64,000 nt of DNA from Paractinoplanes abujensis (GTDB taxonomy: Bacteria; Actinomycetota; Actinomycetes; Mycobacteriales; Micromonosporaceae). Under the pieces are notes generated by a model that had not been told where the DNA came from, did not search any database, and was given only the letters and a program-made list of their open reading frames with translations. Of this stretch, positions 34,417 through 43,371 are shown in pieces; positions within the stretch are counted from its first letter, which is position 1; every line of letters begins with the position of its first letter. Position numbers and translations under genes: made by a program. Where the stretch lies: contig NZ_JACHMF010000001.1 of NCBI RefSeq assembly GCF_014204895.1, positions 3,410,001 to 3,474,000 on the forward strand, written 5' to 3'.

Positions 34417-36030
34417 ATGCCCCACGCGCCGTCCCTGACTGATCTGATCGGCCGCTACCTGCCGGCGGCCACCGAGGCGTGCCCGACGTTCACCGAGAAC
34501 TCGCTGTTCGAGCCGATCATCGACGGCGTCACGTACTTCACCGAACTGGCCGGGCAGATGGCCGCCCTGGGCCCCGGCGACGCCGTCTACATCGCCAGCT
34601 ACCAGGCCGACCCGCAGCTCGACCTGACCGGGCGGGTGCCCGGCGAGGCGGGCTACCGGCCGTTCACCGACGTGCTCGCGGAGAAGGCGGCCAACGGCAC
34701 CGACGTACGGATCGTGCTCAGCGCGGCCGAGTTCTCCGGGGGCATCCCGTGGCTGCCGTTCGGGCCGTTCCGGGCCAACACCCTGGCCGCGCGGGTGATC
34801 CGGGCCTGGAAGCCGTCGGGGAGCGACGACGCGGGGACCCCGCTGGAGGACCGGGTGCTGCTCGACTGGTCCGGCCCGATCCTCGGCTCCAACCACCAGA
34901 AGCTGGTCGTGTTCCGCCACGGGGGCGTCCTCACCGCGTACGTGGGGGGTCTGGACCTGTCACCGAGCCGGTTCGACCACTCGCCGCACCACCGCCTGCG
35001 GCTCGGCGCCCACCGGTGGGGCTGGCACGACGCGGCGGCCCGCCTGCACGGCCCGGCCGCCGTACGGGTCTGGGAGACCTTCCAGTTCCGCTGGCAGAAC
35101 AGCGCCGCCCTGCCGCCGCGCCGGATCGCCAAGAACCTGCCGCCGGAATACTTCCACCTGCCCAGCGGTGAACTGACCGAACTCAACCCGGTCAACCCGC
35201 CGCTCGACCTGCCCCCGGTGCCGCCCCAGCCGGAGCATCCCGCCGAGGGCACGGCGGTGCAGGTGGTGCGCTCGTACCGGCCGTGGATGCTCTACCGCCA
35301 CCGCGGACTGCGCCGTCTGCGCCGGGCCAACGTCGTGCGGGCCGGCATCCAGGAGATCTACCACTCGATGACCACCGCCATCGAGGCCGCCGACCGCTAC
35401 ATCTACCTGGAGGACCAGTACTTCCACGAGGCCCCCGGCGGCGACCCGCGCTTCCAGCTGTACGGCCGGTTGCGCGCCGCGGCCCGGCGCGGCGTCAAAA
35501 TCATCCTGATCGGTTCCGGCCGCAAAGACCCGGCCGACGGCGGCGACAGCACCGTCCACCCGGTGATCACCCACGACCTGCGGTGGCGGGTGCTGGCCCG
35601 GCTGCCCGTGACCGCCCGCCGCAACGTGGTCATGTACCGCGTCGACAACCTGACCGTGCACACCAAGCTGATGCTGGTCGACGACGTGTTCGCCAGCATC
35701 GGCTCGGCCAACTTCTTCAGCCGCTCGATGGTCGGCACCGACAGCGAGATCACGTCCACGTTCGTCACCACCGGTCCGGCCGTGCGCGACCTGCGGGTCC
35801 GGCTCTGGGCCGAGCACCTGCGCACCCCGCTGCCCGACGAGCTCACCCCGGCCCTGGCCGACCTGGACACCGCCCTGGGCATCTGGCGCCGGGAGTGGCT
35901 GCCGGCCGGGCACCCGCCGGAGACGTGGCGCCGGCCGGGCCTGCCGACCGGCTTCGCGCCGGCGGAGTGGGCCCTGACCCCGGCCCGCTACTCCTCCGCC
36001 GTGCTCCGCCGCGAGAAGCGGGGACGCTAG
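34417..36030 (+). CDS. Phospholipase D-family protein
   Basis: A 537-residue protein with two HKD motifs: SNHQKLVVF (HxK, about 165) followed by the GGLDL segment, and VHTKLMLVDD with GSANFFSRSM (about 415-435). No signal peptide or membrane helix, so cytoplasmic unless exported otherwise. ATG 34417 was chosen as the first start giving a clean N-terminus; no good ribosome site is visible and the transcript may be leaderless. Known: two-HKD proteins cleave or transfer phosphatidyl groups, including cardiolipin synthesis. The HxK motifs are retained, so it is probably active. Confidence 0.87.
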   Translation: MPHAPSLTDLIGRYLPAATEACPTFTENSLFEPIIDGVTYFTELAGQMAALGPGDAVYIASYQADPQLDLTGRVPGEAGYRPFTDVLAEKAANGTDVRIVLSAAEFSGGIPWLPFGPFRANTLAARVIRAWKPSGSDDAGTPLEDRVLLDWSGPILGSNHQKLVVFRHGGVLTAYVGGLDLSPSRFDHSPHHRLRLGAHRWGWHDAAARLHGPAAVRVWETFQFRWQNSAALPPRRIAKNLPPEYFHLPSGELTELNPVNPPLDLPPVPPQPEHPAEGTAVQVVRSYRPWMLYRHRGLRRLRRANVVRAGIQEIYHSMTTAIEAADRYIYLEDQYFHEAPGGDPRFQLYGRLRAAARRGVKIILIGSGRKDPADGGDSTVHPVITHDLRWRVLARLPVTARRNVVMYRVDNLTVHTKLMLVDDVFASIGSANFFSRSMVGTDSEITSTFVTTGPAVRDLRVRLWAEHLRTPLPDELTPALADLDTALGIWRREWLPAGHPPETWRRPGLPTGFAPAEWALTPARYSSAVLRREKRGR

Positions 36031-36088
36031 TCAGCGGCGGACCGAGCAGGAGCAGGCCCTGCGGAACGCCCTGATCGGCCTGGACGGC

Positions 36089-36733
36089 CTATGACGCCGG
36101 TTGGCGGACGACGGCGGTCAGCTCGGCCAGGCGGCCGATGCGGTGGGTGGCCCGCGAGAAGTCGTGAGTCTTGGTGAATTCGTTGTGGACGACGGCGCAA
36201 TCGATTCCCGCCGCCACGGCCGCGGCCAGTCCCCGGCCGGAGTCCTCGACCACCAGCGTCTCCGCCGCGGCCGCACCGAAGCGCCGCAGGCCGGTCAGAT
36301 ACGGCTCCGGGTGCGGCTTGGCCTGGCCGTAGTCCTCACGCACCAGCACGAACTCCATGAACTGCCGGATCCGGCGTTTCTCGTGGATGACGGCGAAGTC
36401 GGCCCGTTTCGAGGTCGTCACGATGGCCATCCGTACGTGCGCGGACAGCTCGGCCAGCGCGTCGGCGACACCGTCGATCTCGATGTCCTCCGTTCGCAGA
36501 TACTCCTGGTAGTAGGCGTCCCGGACTGCGCGCTGCCGGCCGAGGGTCTGCTCGTCGACGCCGGCCGCCCGGGCCCGGGCCCAGGTGCCCCCGCTCTGGT
36601 TCATGTCCCGGGTGTACTGGTCTCTGTCCACCGTGAAGCCGATGTCGGCCAGGGCCCGCGCACCGGCCCGGAAGTACCAGTACTCGGTGTCCACCAGCAC
36701 GCCGTCGTGGTCGAAGAGCACGTACTTCTTCAC
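36089..36733 (-). CDS. HAD-family phosphatase (beta-phosphoglucomutase-like)
   Basis: A 214-residue HAD subfamily I protein: motif I FDHDGVLVDT (DxD), motif II VTTSKR, Lys in the YGQAKPHPEPY motif, motif III VVEDSGRGLAAAVAAG. The helical cap between residues 15 and 80 is of the small phosphoglycolate/phosphoglucomutase type. GTG start. Single-gene unit, convergent with the phospholipase gene. Substrate open; phosphatase is the safest reading. Confidence 0.88.
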   Translation of the reverse strand: MKKYVLFDHDGVLVDTEYWYFRAGARALADIGFTVDRDQYTRDMNQSGGTWARARAAGVDEQTLGRQRAVRDAYYQEYLRTEDIEIDGVADALAELSAHVRMAIVTTSKRADFAVIHEKRRIRQFMEFVLVREDYGQAKPHPEPYLTGLRRFGAAAAETLVVEDSGRGLAAAVAAGIDCAVVHNEFTKTHDFSRATHRIGRLAELTAVVRQPAS

Positions 36734-36763
36734 CGTTGCGATGCTATGGCGTCGCGGCCCCGA

Positions 36764-38572
36764 TCAGGCGATGGGACCCTGGTAACGCATCCAGAAGTCG
36801 ACCGCGGCGGCGTGCGGGCGGGGGACCATCGCGATCCGGTCGCCGAGTTCCAGCACCTGCTCGGGGGCCTGTTTCACGGTGGGCCAGCGGGTCAGGCCGG
36901 GCCCGTTGGGGTCGCCGCGCAGCACGAAGTTGACCCAGTACGCGCTGAGGTGGTCGCGCAGCCGGTGGTCCGTCCCCGTGTAGGTCGCGTCGCCGTCGTG
37001 GCCCAGGTTGTCGAAGGCGTACATCACCTCGGCCCCGTGGTAGGCGCCGTACTTCTCGAGTCCTTCCTCGGGCGGCACACGGGTGAAGTAGTAGAGGTAA
37101 GCCGTGGTCTGCAGCCGGGCCCACCGGTGCATGGCGCGCGTCATGACCCGGTCGGTGGTCGACCGCAGCAGCGAGTCGAGCACCTGCCCGGGAGTGTCGC
37201 CGGGATAGAGCCGGAGAAAAGCCTCAACGTCCTTCCCGTACGTCTCCACGGCCGTTCGCCGGTACGCGTCGACGCCGGTGCCGGGCGGGTCGAGCAGGCC
37301 GAGCGAGGACTCGTCGGCGTTGCTGCCGGCCAGCAGGGGCACGTCGAGCTGGTCACCGGCGGCGTAGATCTCAGCGGGCGGCCGGTTCAGCACGTACCCG
37401 TCGACGGACGGCCGCCAGTGCACGTCGAGCGGTTCGGCGGCTGCGCGGATCACACCGGCCGGCATGTCCCGCATCTCCCGCACCGTGGCGCCGTTCAGCC
37501 GCTCGCTCAACCGCCGGCCCGCCGCCTCGGCCGTGGCCCGGGTGTCGGCCTGGTGGCCGTCGCGCCGGTCGCCGGTGGTGCCCATGCAGGCGCCACTGGC
37601 CCCGATCAGCCCGTCCACCAGCCCCGCGGCGAGCGGGGTGGCGCCCAGGATGCAGACGCTCTCCCCACCGGCCGACTCCCCCGCGACCGTCACCCGCTCC
37701 GGGTCGCCGCCGAACGCCGCGATGTTGTCGCGCACCCACGTCAGCGCGGCGATCTGGTCCAGGATCCCGTAGTTGCCCGAGGCGTCGTGCCCGGACTCCG
37801 CGGCCAGCTCGGGGTGGGCCAGGAAACCGAGCACGCCCAGCCGGTAGTTGAAGGTGACGGTGAGGATGTCGCCCCGGGCAGCCAGGGCCGCACCGTCGTA
37901 GAGGGGCAGGGCGCCCGAGCCGGTCGCGAAGCCGCCCCCGGCGATGTAGACGAGCACGGGCCGTTTCTGCACGGCCGGTCGCGCGCTGCGCCAGATGTTG
38001 AGGGTCAGGCTGTCCTCGTCGGCCGGGTACGGGTTGAGCAGCGTGCCCTCCAGCGGCGCCTGCTTCACCTGCGCCAGCGCGCGGGTCAGGAACGTCGGCG
38101 TGGCCTGCTCGGGCACGGCGGAGAACCGGTCCGCGGCGAACACCCCGGCCCGCCGTACGGGTGGCTCCGGCGCCCGCCAGCGCAGGTCACCCACGGGCGG
38201 CCGCGCGTACGGGATGCCGGCGAAAACCTCGACCGTACGATCGTCGTCGTACACACCGGTGACCGGCCCCTCGCGGGTCGGCACGGCCGCGGTCGCCCGC
38301 CGATCCTCACCGCCGGCCACCCGCGTGCGCAGGGGCGGCCCGATCGCCACCGCCGTGGCGCCCACGAGGACCGCCGCGAGCAGCCAGGCCCCCGTACGGA
38401 GGAGCGCCCGGCCCCGCAGCCACCAGCGCGCGGTCAGCACCAGCGCGGCCAGCAGCGCGGCGACGGCGGCCCAGCCCCACCACGGACTGCGGTTGAGCCA
38501 GGCCAGCGCCGATGCGACCACCGTCAACGGCAACAGCGGCACCCAGCGCCCGGCGGTCTTCATCTGTCCCAT
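36764..38572 (-). CDS. Membrane-anchored type B carboxylesterase
   Basis: A 602-residue protein with about three N-terminal membrane helices (residues 10-90) followed by a type B carboxylesterase domain: YIAGGGFATG oxyanion loop, TVAGESAGGESV nucleophile elbow, acid in the SNADESSLG segment and His in YHGAEVMYAFDN. The catalytic domain would face outside. ATG at 38572 was chosen over the longer frame (38623) because the latter adds a polar stretch before the first helix; ATG 38563 is also possible. Membrane-tethered carboxylesterases of this kind are unusual; the class typically is soluble or secreted. Confidence 0.85.
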   Translation of the reverse strand: MGQMKTAGRWVPLLPLTVVASALAWLNRSPWWGWAAVAALLAALVLTARWWLRGRALLRTGAWLLAAVLVGATAVAIGPPLRTRVAGGEDRRATAAVPTREGPVTGVYDDDRTVEVFAGIPYARPPVGDLRWRAPEPPVRRAGVFAADRFSAVPEQATPTFLTRALAQVKQAPLEGTLLNPYPADEDSLTLNIWRSARPAVQKRPVLVYIAGGGFATGSGALPLYDGAALAARGDILTVTFNYRLGVLGFLAHPELAAESGHDASGNYGILDQIAALTWVRDNIAAFGGDPERVTVAGESAGGESVCILGATPLAAGLVDGLIGASGACMGTTGDRRDGHQADTRATAEAAGRRLSERLNGATVREMRDMPAGVIRAAAEPLDVHWRPSVDGYVLNRPPAEIYAAGDQLDVPLLAGSNADESSLGLLDPPGTGVDAYRRTAVETYGKDVEAFLRLYPGDTPGQVLDSLLRSTTDRVMTRAMHRWARLQTTAYLYYFTRVPPEEGLEKYGAYHGAEVMYAFDNLGHDGDATYTGTDHRLRDHLSAYWVNFVLRGDPNGPGLTRWPTVKQAPEQVLELGDRIAMVPRPHAAAVDFWMRYQGPIA

Positions 38573-38749
38573 TGCAAACCGTGTTCCCACCACCGGGTCA
38601 AACGGCCCGCCGTGGTCCAGCATCGGGTCACACGGTCACACGGTCGTCCGCCCCGGCCACCCGGGCGCAGGGCGGACAGGAAGGCCGGCACCAGCGGGCC
38701 CGGGGCCTCGTGCGTCGCGGCCGCGCGGAACTCACCACGACAGCACCCG

Positions 38750-39682
38750 TCAGCCGCGGAGGGCCGCGACGACCACCTTGGTCGCCTCCGCGATCAGGGC
38801 GTCGTCGGACGGGGCGCCGGGCCGGCCGCGATCCGACTGGACGGCGACGACGAGCGGGCCGCCGGTGGGCGGCCAGACGACGGCGATGTCGTTGCGGGTG
38901 CCGTAGCCACCGCTGCCCGTCTTGTCGCCGACCCGCCACCCCGGCGGCACCCCGGCCCGGATGAACGAGTCGCCGGTGGTGTTGCCGGCCAGCAGGCCGA
39001 TCAGCTTCTGGCGCCGGGTCCCGGGCAGCAGGTCACCGAGGACGTACCGGTGCAGGTCGGTGCCGAGCGCCCGCGGCGTGCTGGTGTCCCGCCGGTCCCC
39101 CGGCACGGCCGTGTTGAGCGCCGGCTCGTTCCGGCTCACGTCGGTGGTCGTGTCACCGATGTCCCGCAGGGCGCGTTGCAGCCCCGGCGGGCCGCCGACC
39201 AGGTCGAGCAGCAGGTTGGCGGCGGTGTTGTCGCTGTGCTGCACCGCGGCCGCGATCAGGGCGTCGACCGCCATCCCGGTACGCACGTGCCGCGAGGTGA
39301 TCGGCGCCCACTCCAGCAGGTCGTCCTCGGTGTACCGGACGACCCGGCGCAGCTCGGCGTCCGGGAGCCGGTCGAGCAGCACCCCGGCCAGCAGCGCCTT
39401 GAACGTCGACGCGTGCGCGAACCGCTCGTCGGCCCGATAGGCGACCGTGGCACCGGTGCCGGTGTCGACGGCGTGGACGCCCAGCCGCGCCCCGAACCGG
39501 CGCTCCAGCTGCTGCAACGGCCGCACGTCGGTGGCCGCCCGGGACGACGGGACCACCGGCGGCGGGACCACCGGCGGCGCGGCCGCGGGCTCTGCTTCGC
39601 CGCACGCGCTCAGCAGCGCGCAGATCAGGAGAAAAGCGCCGAGGGCCGGCCGCCGATGTCCGCGAGTCATGCCGTCGATCAT
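38750..39682 (-). CDS. Class A beta-lactamase, lipoprotein
   Basis: A 310-residue serine beta-lactamase. Active-site motifs are all present: STFK (Ser nucleophile), HSDN (SDN loop), EPALN on the omega loop and DKTGSGGYG (KTG). The N-terminus has a lipoprotein signal with lipobox LLSAC, so it is probably anchored to the outer membrane face. ATG at 39682 has GGCAGG upstream; ATG 39670 is the alternative. Known: hydrolyses beta-lactams; chromosomal copies are common in soil actinomycetes. No blaI/blaR-type regulator is adjacent. Confidence 0.93.
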   Translation of the reverse strand: MIDGMTRGHRRPALGAFLLICALLSACGEAEPAAAPPVVPPPVVPSSRAATDVRPLQQLERRFGARLGVHAVDTGTGATVAYRADERFAHASTFKALLAGVLLDRLPDAELRRVVRYTEDDLLEWAPITSRHVRTGMAVDALIAAAVQHSDNTAANLLLDLVGGPPGLQRALRDIGDTTTDVSRNEPALNTAVPGDRRDTSTPRALGTDLHRYVLGDLLPGTRRQKLIGLLAGNTTGDSFIRAGVPPGWRVGDKTGSGGYGTRNDIAVVWPPTGGPLVVAVQSDRGRPGAPSDDALIAEATKVVVAALRG

Positions 39683-39741
39683 GCTATTTGCCTGCCACGT
39701 CACGGTCCGCCCCACCGGTCTGCTCGTGGCGGCCGCCGGGC

Positions 39742-40377
39742 TCAGGCGGCCCGGCGCAGAGCGATCGACTGGAACAGGGCCTTGCGCAGGCCCGGCAGGG
39801 CGGCGTCGACGCGGTCGTTGAGCGCGCGCACCGCGGGCTTGCGGCCCCACCGGTCACGCCACCCGAACACGCTGCTCACGTTGCCGTCGTACGCCAGCAC
39901 GGCCAGCACCGCGTCGCCGATGGCGGCCCCGGCGGGGTCGTCCACCGTGCCACGCACCCGGCTCCGCAACGCCTCGGCCGCCGCGGGATCGGTGACGTCG
40001 ATCCGCTCGGTGCGCATCAACCCCAGGATCCGGTGCTGCTCGGCCGTGACGAGCCCGGCCGCGACCAGCTGCTCCCGTACGGTCTGCTCCGCGGCCGCCC
40101 AGCGCTGCTCCAGCACGTCGAACCAGCGCCGGGGCCGGTCAGGCGGCACGTCACCGAGCACCGCGGCCAGGAACCCGTCGAGCGCCGCGGGCACGGCCGC
40201 GCCGGTCCGCTCGGCCTTGCCACCACGGTCGCGCACCAGCCCGGCCAGGCTCAGCTCGGCGACCGCGGCCCCGCTCAGCAGCGAACCCCGCACGGCGGCG
40301 CTGTCGTCGTCGAGCCGGCCCTTCGCGGGCTGATGGCTCAGCAGGAACAGTTGATGCGGCAGCGGGAGAGTCGGCAT
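39742..40377 (-). CDS. GPP34 (GOLPH3-like) family protein
   Basis: A 211-residue protein of the GOLPH3/VPS74-like family: LPHQLFLLSHQPAKGRLDD opening, LSGAAVAELSLAGLVRD, then a late DAVLAVLAYDGNVSSVFGWRDRWGRKPAVRAL. In eukaryotes the family binds phosphatidylinositol-4-phosphate; the bacterial members, common in actinomycetes, have no assigned role. Start taken at ATG 40377, GTG 40380 being equivalent. A second GPP34 gene follows upstream on the same strand, 63 bases away. Confidence 0.87.
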   Translation of the reverse strand: MPTLPLPHQLFLLSHQPAKGRLDDDSAAVRGSLLSGAAVAELSLAGLVRDRGGKAERTGAAVPAALDGFLAAVLGDVPPDRPRRWFDVLEQRWAAAEQTVREQLVAAGLVTAEQHRILGLMRTERIDVTDPAAAEALRSRVRGTVDDPAGAAIGDAVLAVLAYDGNVSSVFGWRDRWGRKPAVRALNDRVDAALPGLRKALFQSIALRRAA

Positions 40378-40440
40378 CACCCCAGTGGAAACCGCGTTCC
40401 GGCCACACAGTCCAGCCGGCCGCCGGTGAACCGGGTCACC

Positions 40441-41127
40441 TCACTGCTGCGGCAGCACCGTGGTGGCCACGATGACGCTGTTGATGATGGTCGCGGTGAC
40501 CGTGCGGGTCACGGCCTCGGCCGCGGCCCCGGCGCCCCAGTTGCCCTGCTCGAGCTCCTTGGCCCGGGTGATCGTGGGGCTGGTCCACGGGATGACCGGG
40601 TCGAACTGCGGCAGAGTGCCACTTCCGGAGATCAGCGCGGCCAGTGCCGCCGTACGGGGATCGGGGTCCGCCCCGTCGGCGAGAACCGCGCGCACATCGT
40701 CCAGGAGCCCGGCGCGGCGCTCCGTCGGCCCCTCCTCGAGGGCGGTGGTGTTGAAGATTCCGAGGGTCTTGCGGCTGGACCGGCTCAGGTCGCCCCGCTC
40801 GACCAGCCGGTCGATCACGGGCCCGCGCAACGTCGGACCGATCGCGGCCAGCACGGTCTGCACACCCCGCGGCTTCGGGCGCACGTAGTCCCACCCGGCT
40901 CGCAGCAGGTCGTCCGCCGGTGGCCGCTCCTCGACCGCCACCACGAGCGCGCTCCCCATGCGCCCGGTCTCCGTACGCACGTGCTCACCGAGCGCCAGGT
41001 CGGCCAGGACCGCCCCACCGAGCACGTAGAACAACGTGTTCTCCCCGGCGATCGTCCCCGAGCCGGGCTGGAACAACAGAAGCAGAAGATCCTCGGCCAC
41101 GGTGGGGTTCGGATTCCGCGGTGCCAT
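40441..41127 (-). CDS. GPP34 (GOLPH3-like) family protein, second copy
   Basis: A 228-residue diverged paralogue: VAEDLLLLLFQPGSGTIAGENTLFYVLGGAVLADLALGEHV opening, RGPVIDRLVERGDLSRS, then a hydrophobic C-terminus (VTATIINSVIVATTVLPQQ) not seen in the first copy. ATG follows GAGGTGAT, a good ribosome site, which decides the start. The two GPP34 genes are probably co-transcribed; the C-terminal helix may insert into the membrane. Confidence 0.85.
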   Translation of the reverse strand: MAPRNPNPTVAEDLLLLLFQPGSGTIAGENTLFYVLGGAVLADLALGEHVRTETGRMGSALVVAVEERPPADDLLRAGWDYVRPKPRGVQTVLAAIGPTLRGPVIDRLVERGDLSRSSRKTLGIFNTTALEEGPTERRAGLLDDVRAVLADGADPDPRTAALAALISGSGTLPQFDPVIPWTSPTITRAKELEQGNWGAGAAAEAVTRTVTATIINSVIVATTVLPQQ

Positions 41128-41261
41128 CGAAATCACCTCTCGGTGTCGGGAAGAGCTCCAGACAAACGTGTGTTCCTGGAACACAGTCAAGGCGGCCGCC
41201 CGCCCTCCATGCTGCCCCGCAATCCCCCGATGCGGGTGGTACTGCTGCACCCACCGAGCCC

Positions 41262-42326
41262 CTACCGGCCCGCCGGCCTCAGCCGCGCACGCAGATCCCA
41301 GCCGGGCCGACCCGTTCCCTCGTACGGCCGCAGATCGCCCACGTAGCGCGACGCGCCGGGACGACCCGCCCGTTCCCAGTCGTCCAGCCACCGTTTGAGC
41401 ACGCCGAGCGACGGCGAGCCGGGCCGGTCGGCGATGATCGTGCCGTCCACGAAGATCACGGCGGCCGAGCCGGTGCCCGAACGGCCGATCCCCCGGGCCC
41501 GCGCGTGCAAGGACACGACAGTCCGCTGCGGGCCACCGGCGACGGCGGAGTAGACGTTCCAGGAGGGCCAGTCCAAGCTCTCCCCGCCGTACGTCTCGGT
41601 GTGTCCCGGCGACAGGAGCCGATCGAGGAGGGTGCGCGCGCCGGTGCGCAGACGGTCGTCGCGGGCCCGCCAGCCGATCGAGATCCAGGACGGTGCCGGG
41701 CCGCGGGTGCTCCAGTCGACCCAGCGGCCCGGCACGGTCAGCGCGTCCTCGACGGCGGCCGGGGTGCTCTGGGCGTACCCGCCGAAGGTGACCTCCTCGA
41801 CCAACGGCCGCCCCGCCTCAACCGTGACGGTCGTGATCAGGGTGGCGGAAGGCTGCGCGGCGATCGGCAGGCAGGCCACGATCCGGCCGCGCGGGGCGAC
41901 CTGTTCCACCCACGCCTGCGGGAGCCGCTCGAAGGTGCACCATGCGACGACACGGTCGTACGGGGCCTGCGACGGGAAGCCGCCCGCGCCGTCGCCGGTG
42001 TGGCAGGTGACAGTGGTGGCGCCGCGCCGGCGGTGCAGCAGGTTGGCCCAGCCGGTCAGGTGCTCGCTGATGTCGACGCTCGTCACCCGCCCGTCCGGGC
42101 CGGCCAGGGCGGCGAGCACCGCGCCGGAGTAGCCCGACCCGGTGCCGACTTCGAGCACCCGCGCTCCCGCGGGCACCCGCAGCGCCGTCACCTCACGGCG
42201 GATCGACTCCCGGGCGGACCGGTGCAGGGTCTCGCCGCGCTGGTCGTTGTGCGTGTAGAACGTTTCCGGGACAGCGTTGAAGGCAGCTTCGGCGGTGGTC
42301 ACGGAGATCTCGCGAGAAAGGCCCAT
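41262..42326 (-). CDS. PCMT-like SAM methyltransferase
   Basis: A 354-residue protein. SAM-binding motif I VLEVGTGSGYSGAVLAAL at about 66-84, with the preceding ESIRREVTALRVPAGA and following HTGDGAGGFPSQAPYDRVVAW, is that of protein-L-isoaspartate O-methyltransferase. The C-terminal 150 residues have no close match to standard Pcm and the second half contains SSWNVYSAVAGGPQRTVVS-like beta strands. Known: similar long Pcm-like proteins act in lanthipeptide modification or as repair enzymes in actinomycetes. No precursor peptide is seen nearby, so repair or unknown substrate. Confidence 0.75.
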   Translation of the reverse strand: MGLSREISVTTAEAAFNAVPETFYTHNDQRGETLHRSARESIRREVTALRVPAGARVLEVGTGSGYSGAVLAALAGPDGRVTSVDISEHLTGWANLLHRRRGATTVTCHTGDGAGGFPSQAPYDRVVAWCTFERLPQAWVEQVAPRGRIVACLPIAAQPSATLITTVTVEAGRPLVEEVTFGGYAQSTPAAVEDALTVPGRWVDWSTRGPAPSWISIGWRARDDRLRTGARTLLDRLLSPGHTETYGGESLDWPSWNVYSAVAGGPQRTVVSLHARARGIGRSGTGSAAVIFVDGTIIADRPGSPSLGVLKRWLDDWERAGRPGASRYVGDLRPYEGTGRPGWDLRARLRPAGR

Positions 42327-42376
42327 GGCCGACGGTAACGGACGAGCGCGGCCGGCCGCGGAAGCGTGAGCAGCAG

Positions 42377-43291
42377 CTAGCGGTGGGTCGGGTGTTCGTG
42401 TTCGGCGTGGCCGACCGGTTCGAGCTGGAACGTGGAGTGTTCGACGTCGAAGTGCCCGGCCAGGCACGTCTGCATCGAGTCGAGCAGTTGCGGTGCGTGG
42501 CCGTCGTGGAAGCAGGAGTCGTCGACGACGACGTGCGCGCTCAGCACGGGCAGCCCGGACGTGACGGTGAGCACGTGCAGGTCGTGCACGTCCTTGACGT
42601 GGTCGAGGCCGACGATGTGGGCCCGGATCTGGTCGAGGTCGACGTCGGCGGGCGCGGTTTCGAGCAGGATGCTGACCGCCTCGCGCAGCAGCTTGAGCGC
42701 GCGCGGCACGATGATCAGGCCGATCAGCACCGACACCATCGGGTCGGCCCGGGTGAAACCGGTCCACGCGATCACGCCGGCCGCGATGAGCACGCCGACT
42801 GAGGTGACCGTGTCGGTCGCGACCTCGAGGAACGCGCCTTTCAGGTTGAGGCTGGCCGTACGGGCGCGGTAGAGCAGGGCGACGCCGATCAGGTTGCCGA
42901 TCAGGCCGATGACGCCGAACAGGGCCATCCCGCCGGGCTCGACGGCGGCCGGGTCGATCAGGCGGCGGATGCCTTCGACGAACACGTAGACGCCGATGCC
43001 GGACAGGATCAGGCCGTTGACCGCGGCCGCCAGGATCTCGGCGCGGGCCCAGCCGAACGTCCGCCGCCCGGAGGCGGGGCGCGCCGCGAGCAGGGTGGCC
43101 CCGAGGGCCAGGGCGACCCCGCCGGCGTCGGCCAGCACGTGCCCGGCGTCGGCGAGCAGCGCGAGGCTGCCGGTGAGCACCGCGCCCACGACTTCGACGG
43201 CGAAGATGGCGACGGAGATGCCCAGCACCGCCGCGAGGAGGCCGCGGTGGCTGCCGGTCGCGGTGGGCCCGTGGTCGTGTCCGTGACCCAT
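42377..43291 (-). CDS. Cation diffusion facilitator metal exporter
   Basis: A 304-residue CDF transporter with six membrane helices. Metal site on helix 2 (LLADAGHVLADAGG) and helix 5 (the ADPMVSVLIGLIIVPRAL region follows it) and the cytoplasmic ferredoxin-like C-terminal domain with HDLHVLTVTSGLPVLSAHVVV. HDHGP near the N-terminus and HAEHEHPTH at the C-terminus are His-rich tails, as in zinc or cobalt exporters. A palindrome 26 bp upstream probably controls it. Likely Zn/Co/Cd efflux by proton antiport. Confidence 0.9.
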   Translation of the reverse strand: MGHGHDHGPTATGSHRGLLAAVLGISVAIFAVEVVGAVLTGSLALLADAGHVLADAGGVALALGATLLAARPASGRRTFGWARAEILAAAVNGLILSGIGVYVFVEGIRRLIDPAAVEPGGMALFGVIGLIGNLIGVALLYRARTASLNLKGAFLEVATDTVTSVGVLIAAGVIAWTGFTRADPMVSVLIGLIIVPRALKLLREAVSILLETAPADVDLDQIRAHIVGLDHVKDVHDLHVLTVTSGLPVLSAHVVVDDSCFHDGHAPQLLDSMQTCLAGHFDVEHSTFQLEPVGHAEHEHPTHR

Positions 43292-43316
43292 CAGTTCCGG
43301 GCCCGGGCGCGCTGAA

Positions 43317-43330
43317 GCATGTTCACATGC
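43317..43330. promoter_or_regulatory. Palindrome GCATGT-N2-ACATGC before the CDF gene
   Basis: Perfect 6-bp inverted arms located 26-39 bases upstream of the CDF start, in the right place for an operator overlapping the promoter; the sequence just upstream (CATAGTAGA on the coding strand) could serve as -10. ArsR/SmtB-type metal repressors bind such short dyads, but no repressor gene is next to it. Confidence 0.45.
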
Positions 43331-43371
43331 GCACTCTACTATGTTTTACGGGCACGCGGCAAAGGACACGC

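Noticed and set aside
36031..36093. Rightward frame ending RTEQEQALRNALIGLDGL after the phospholipase gene
   Set aside because: No start codon or ribosome site; may be a tail of a lost gene but cannot be supported.
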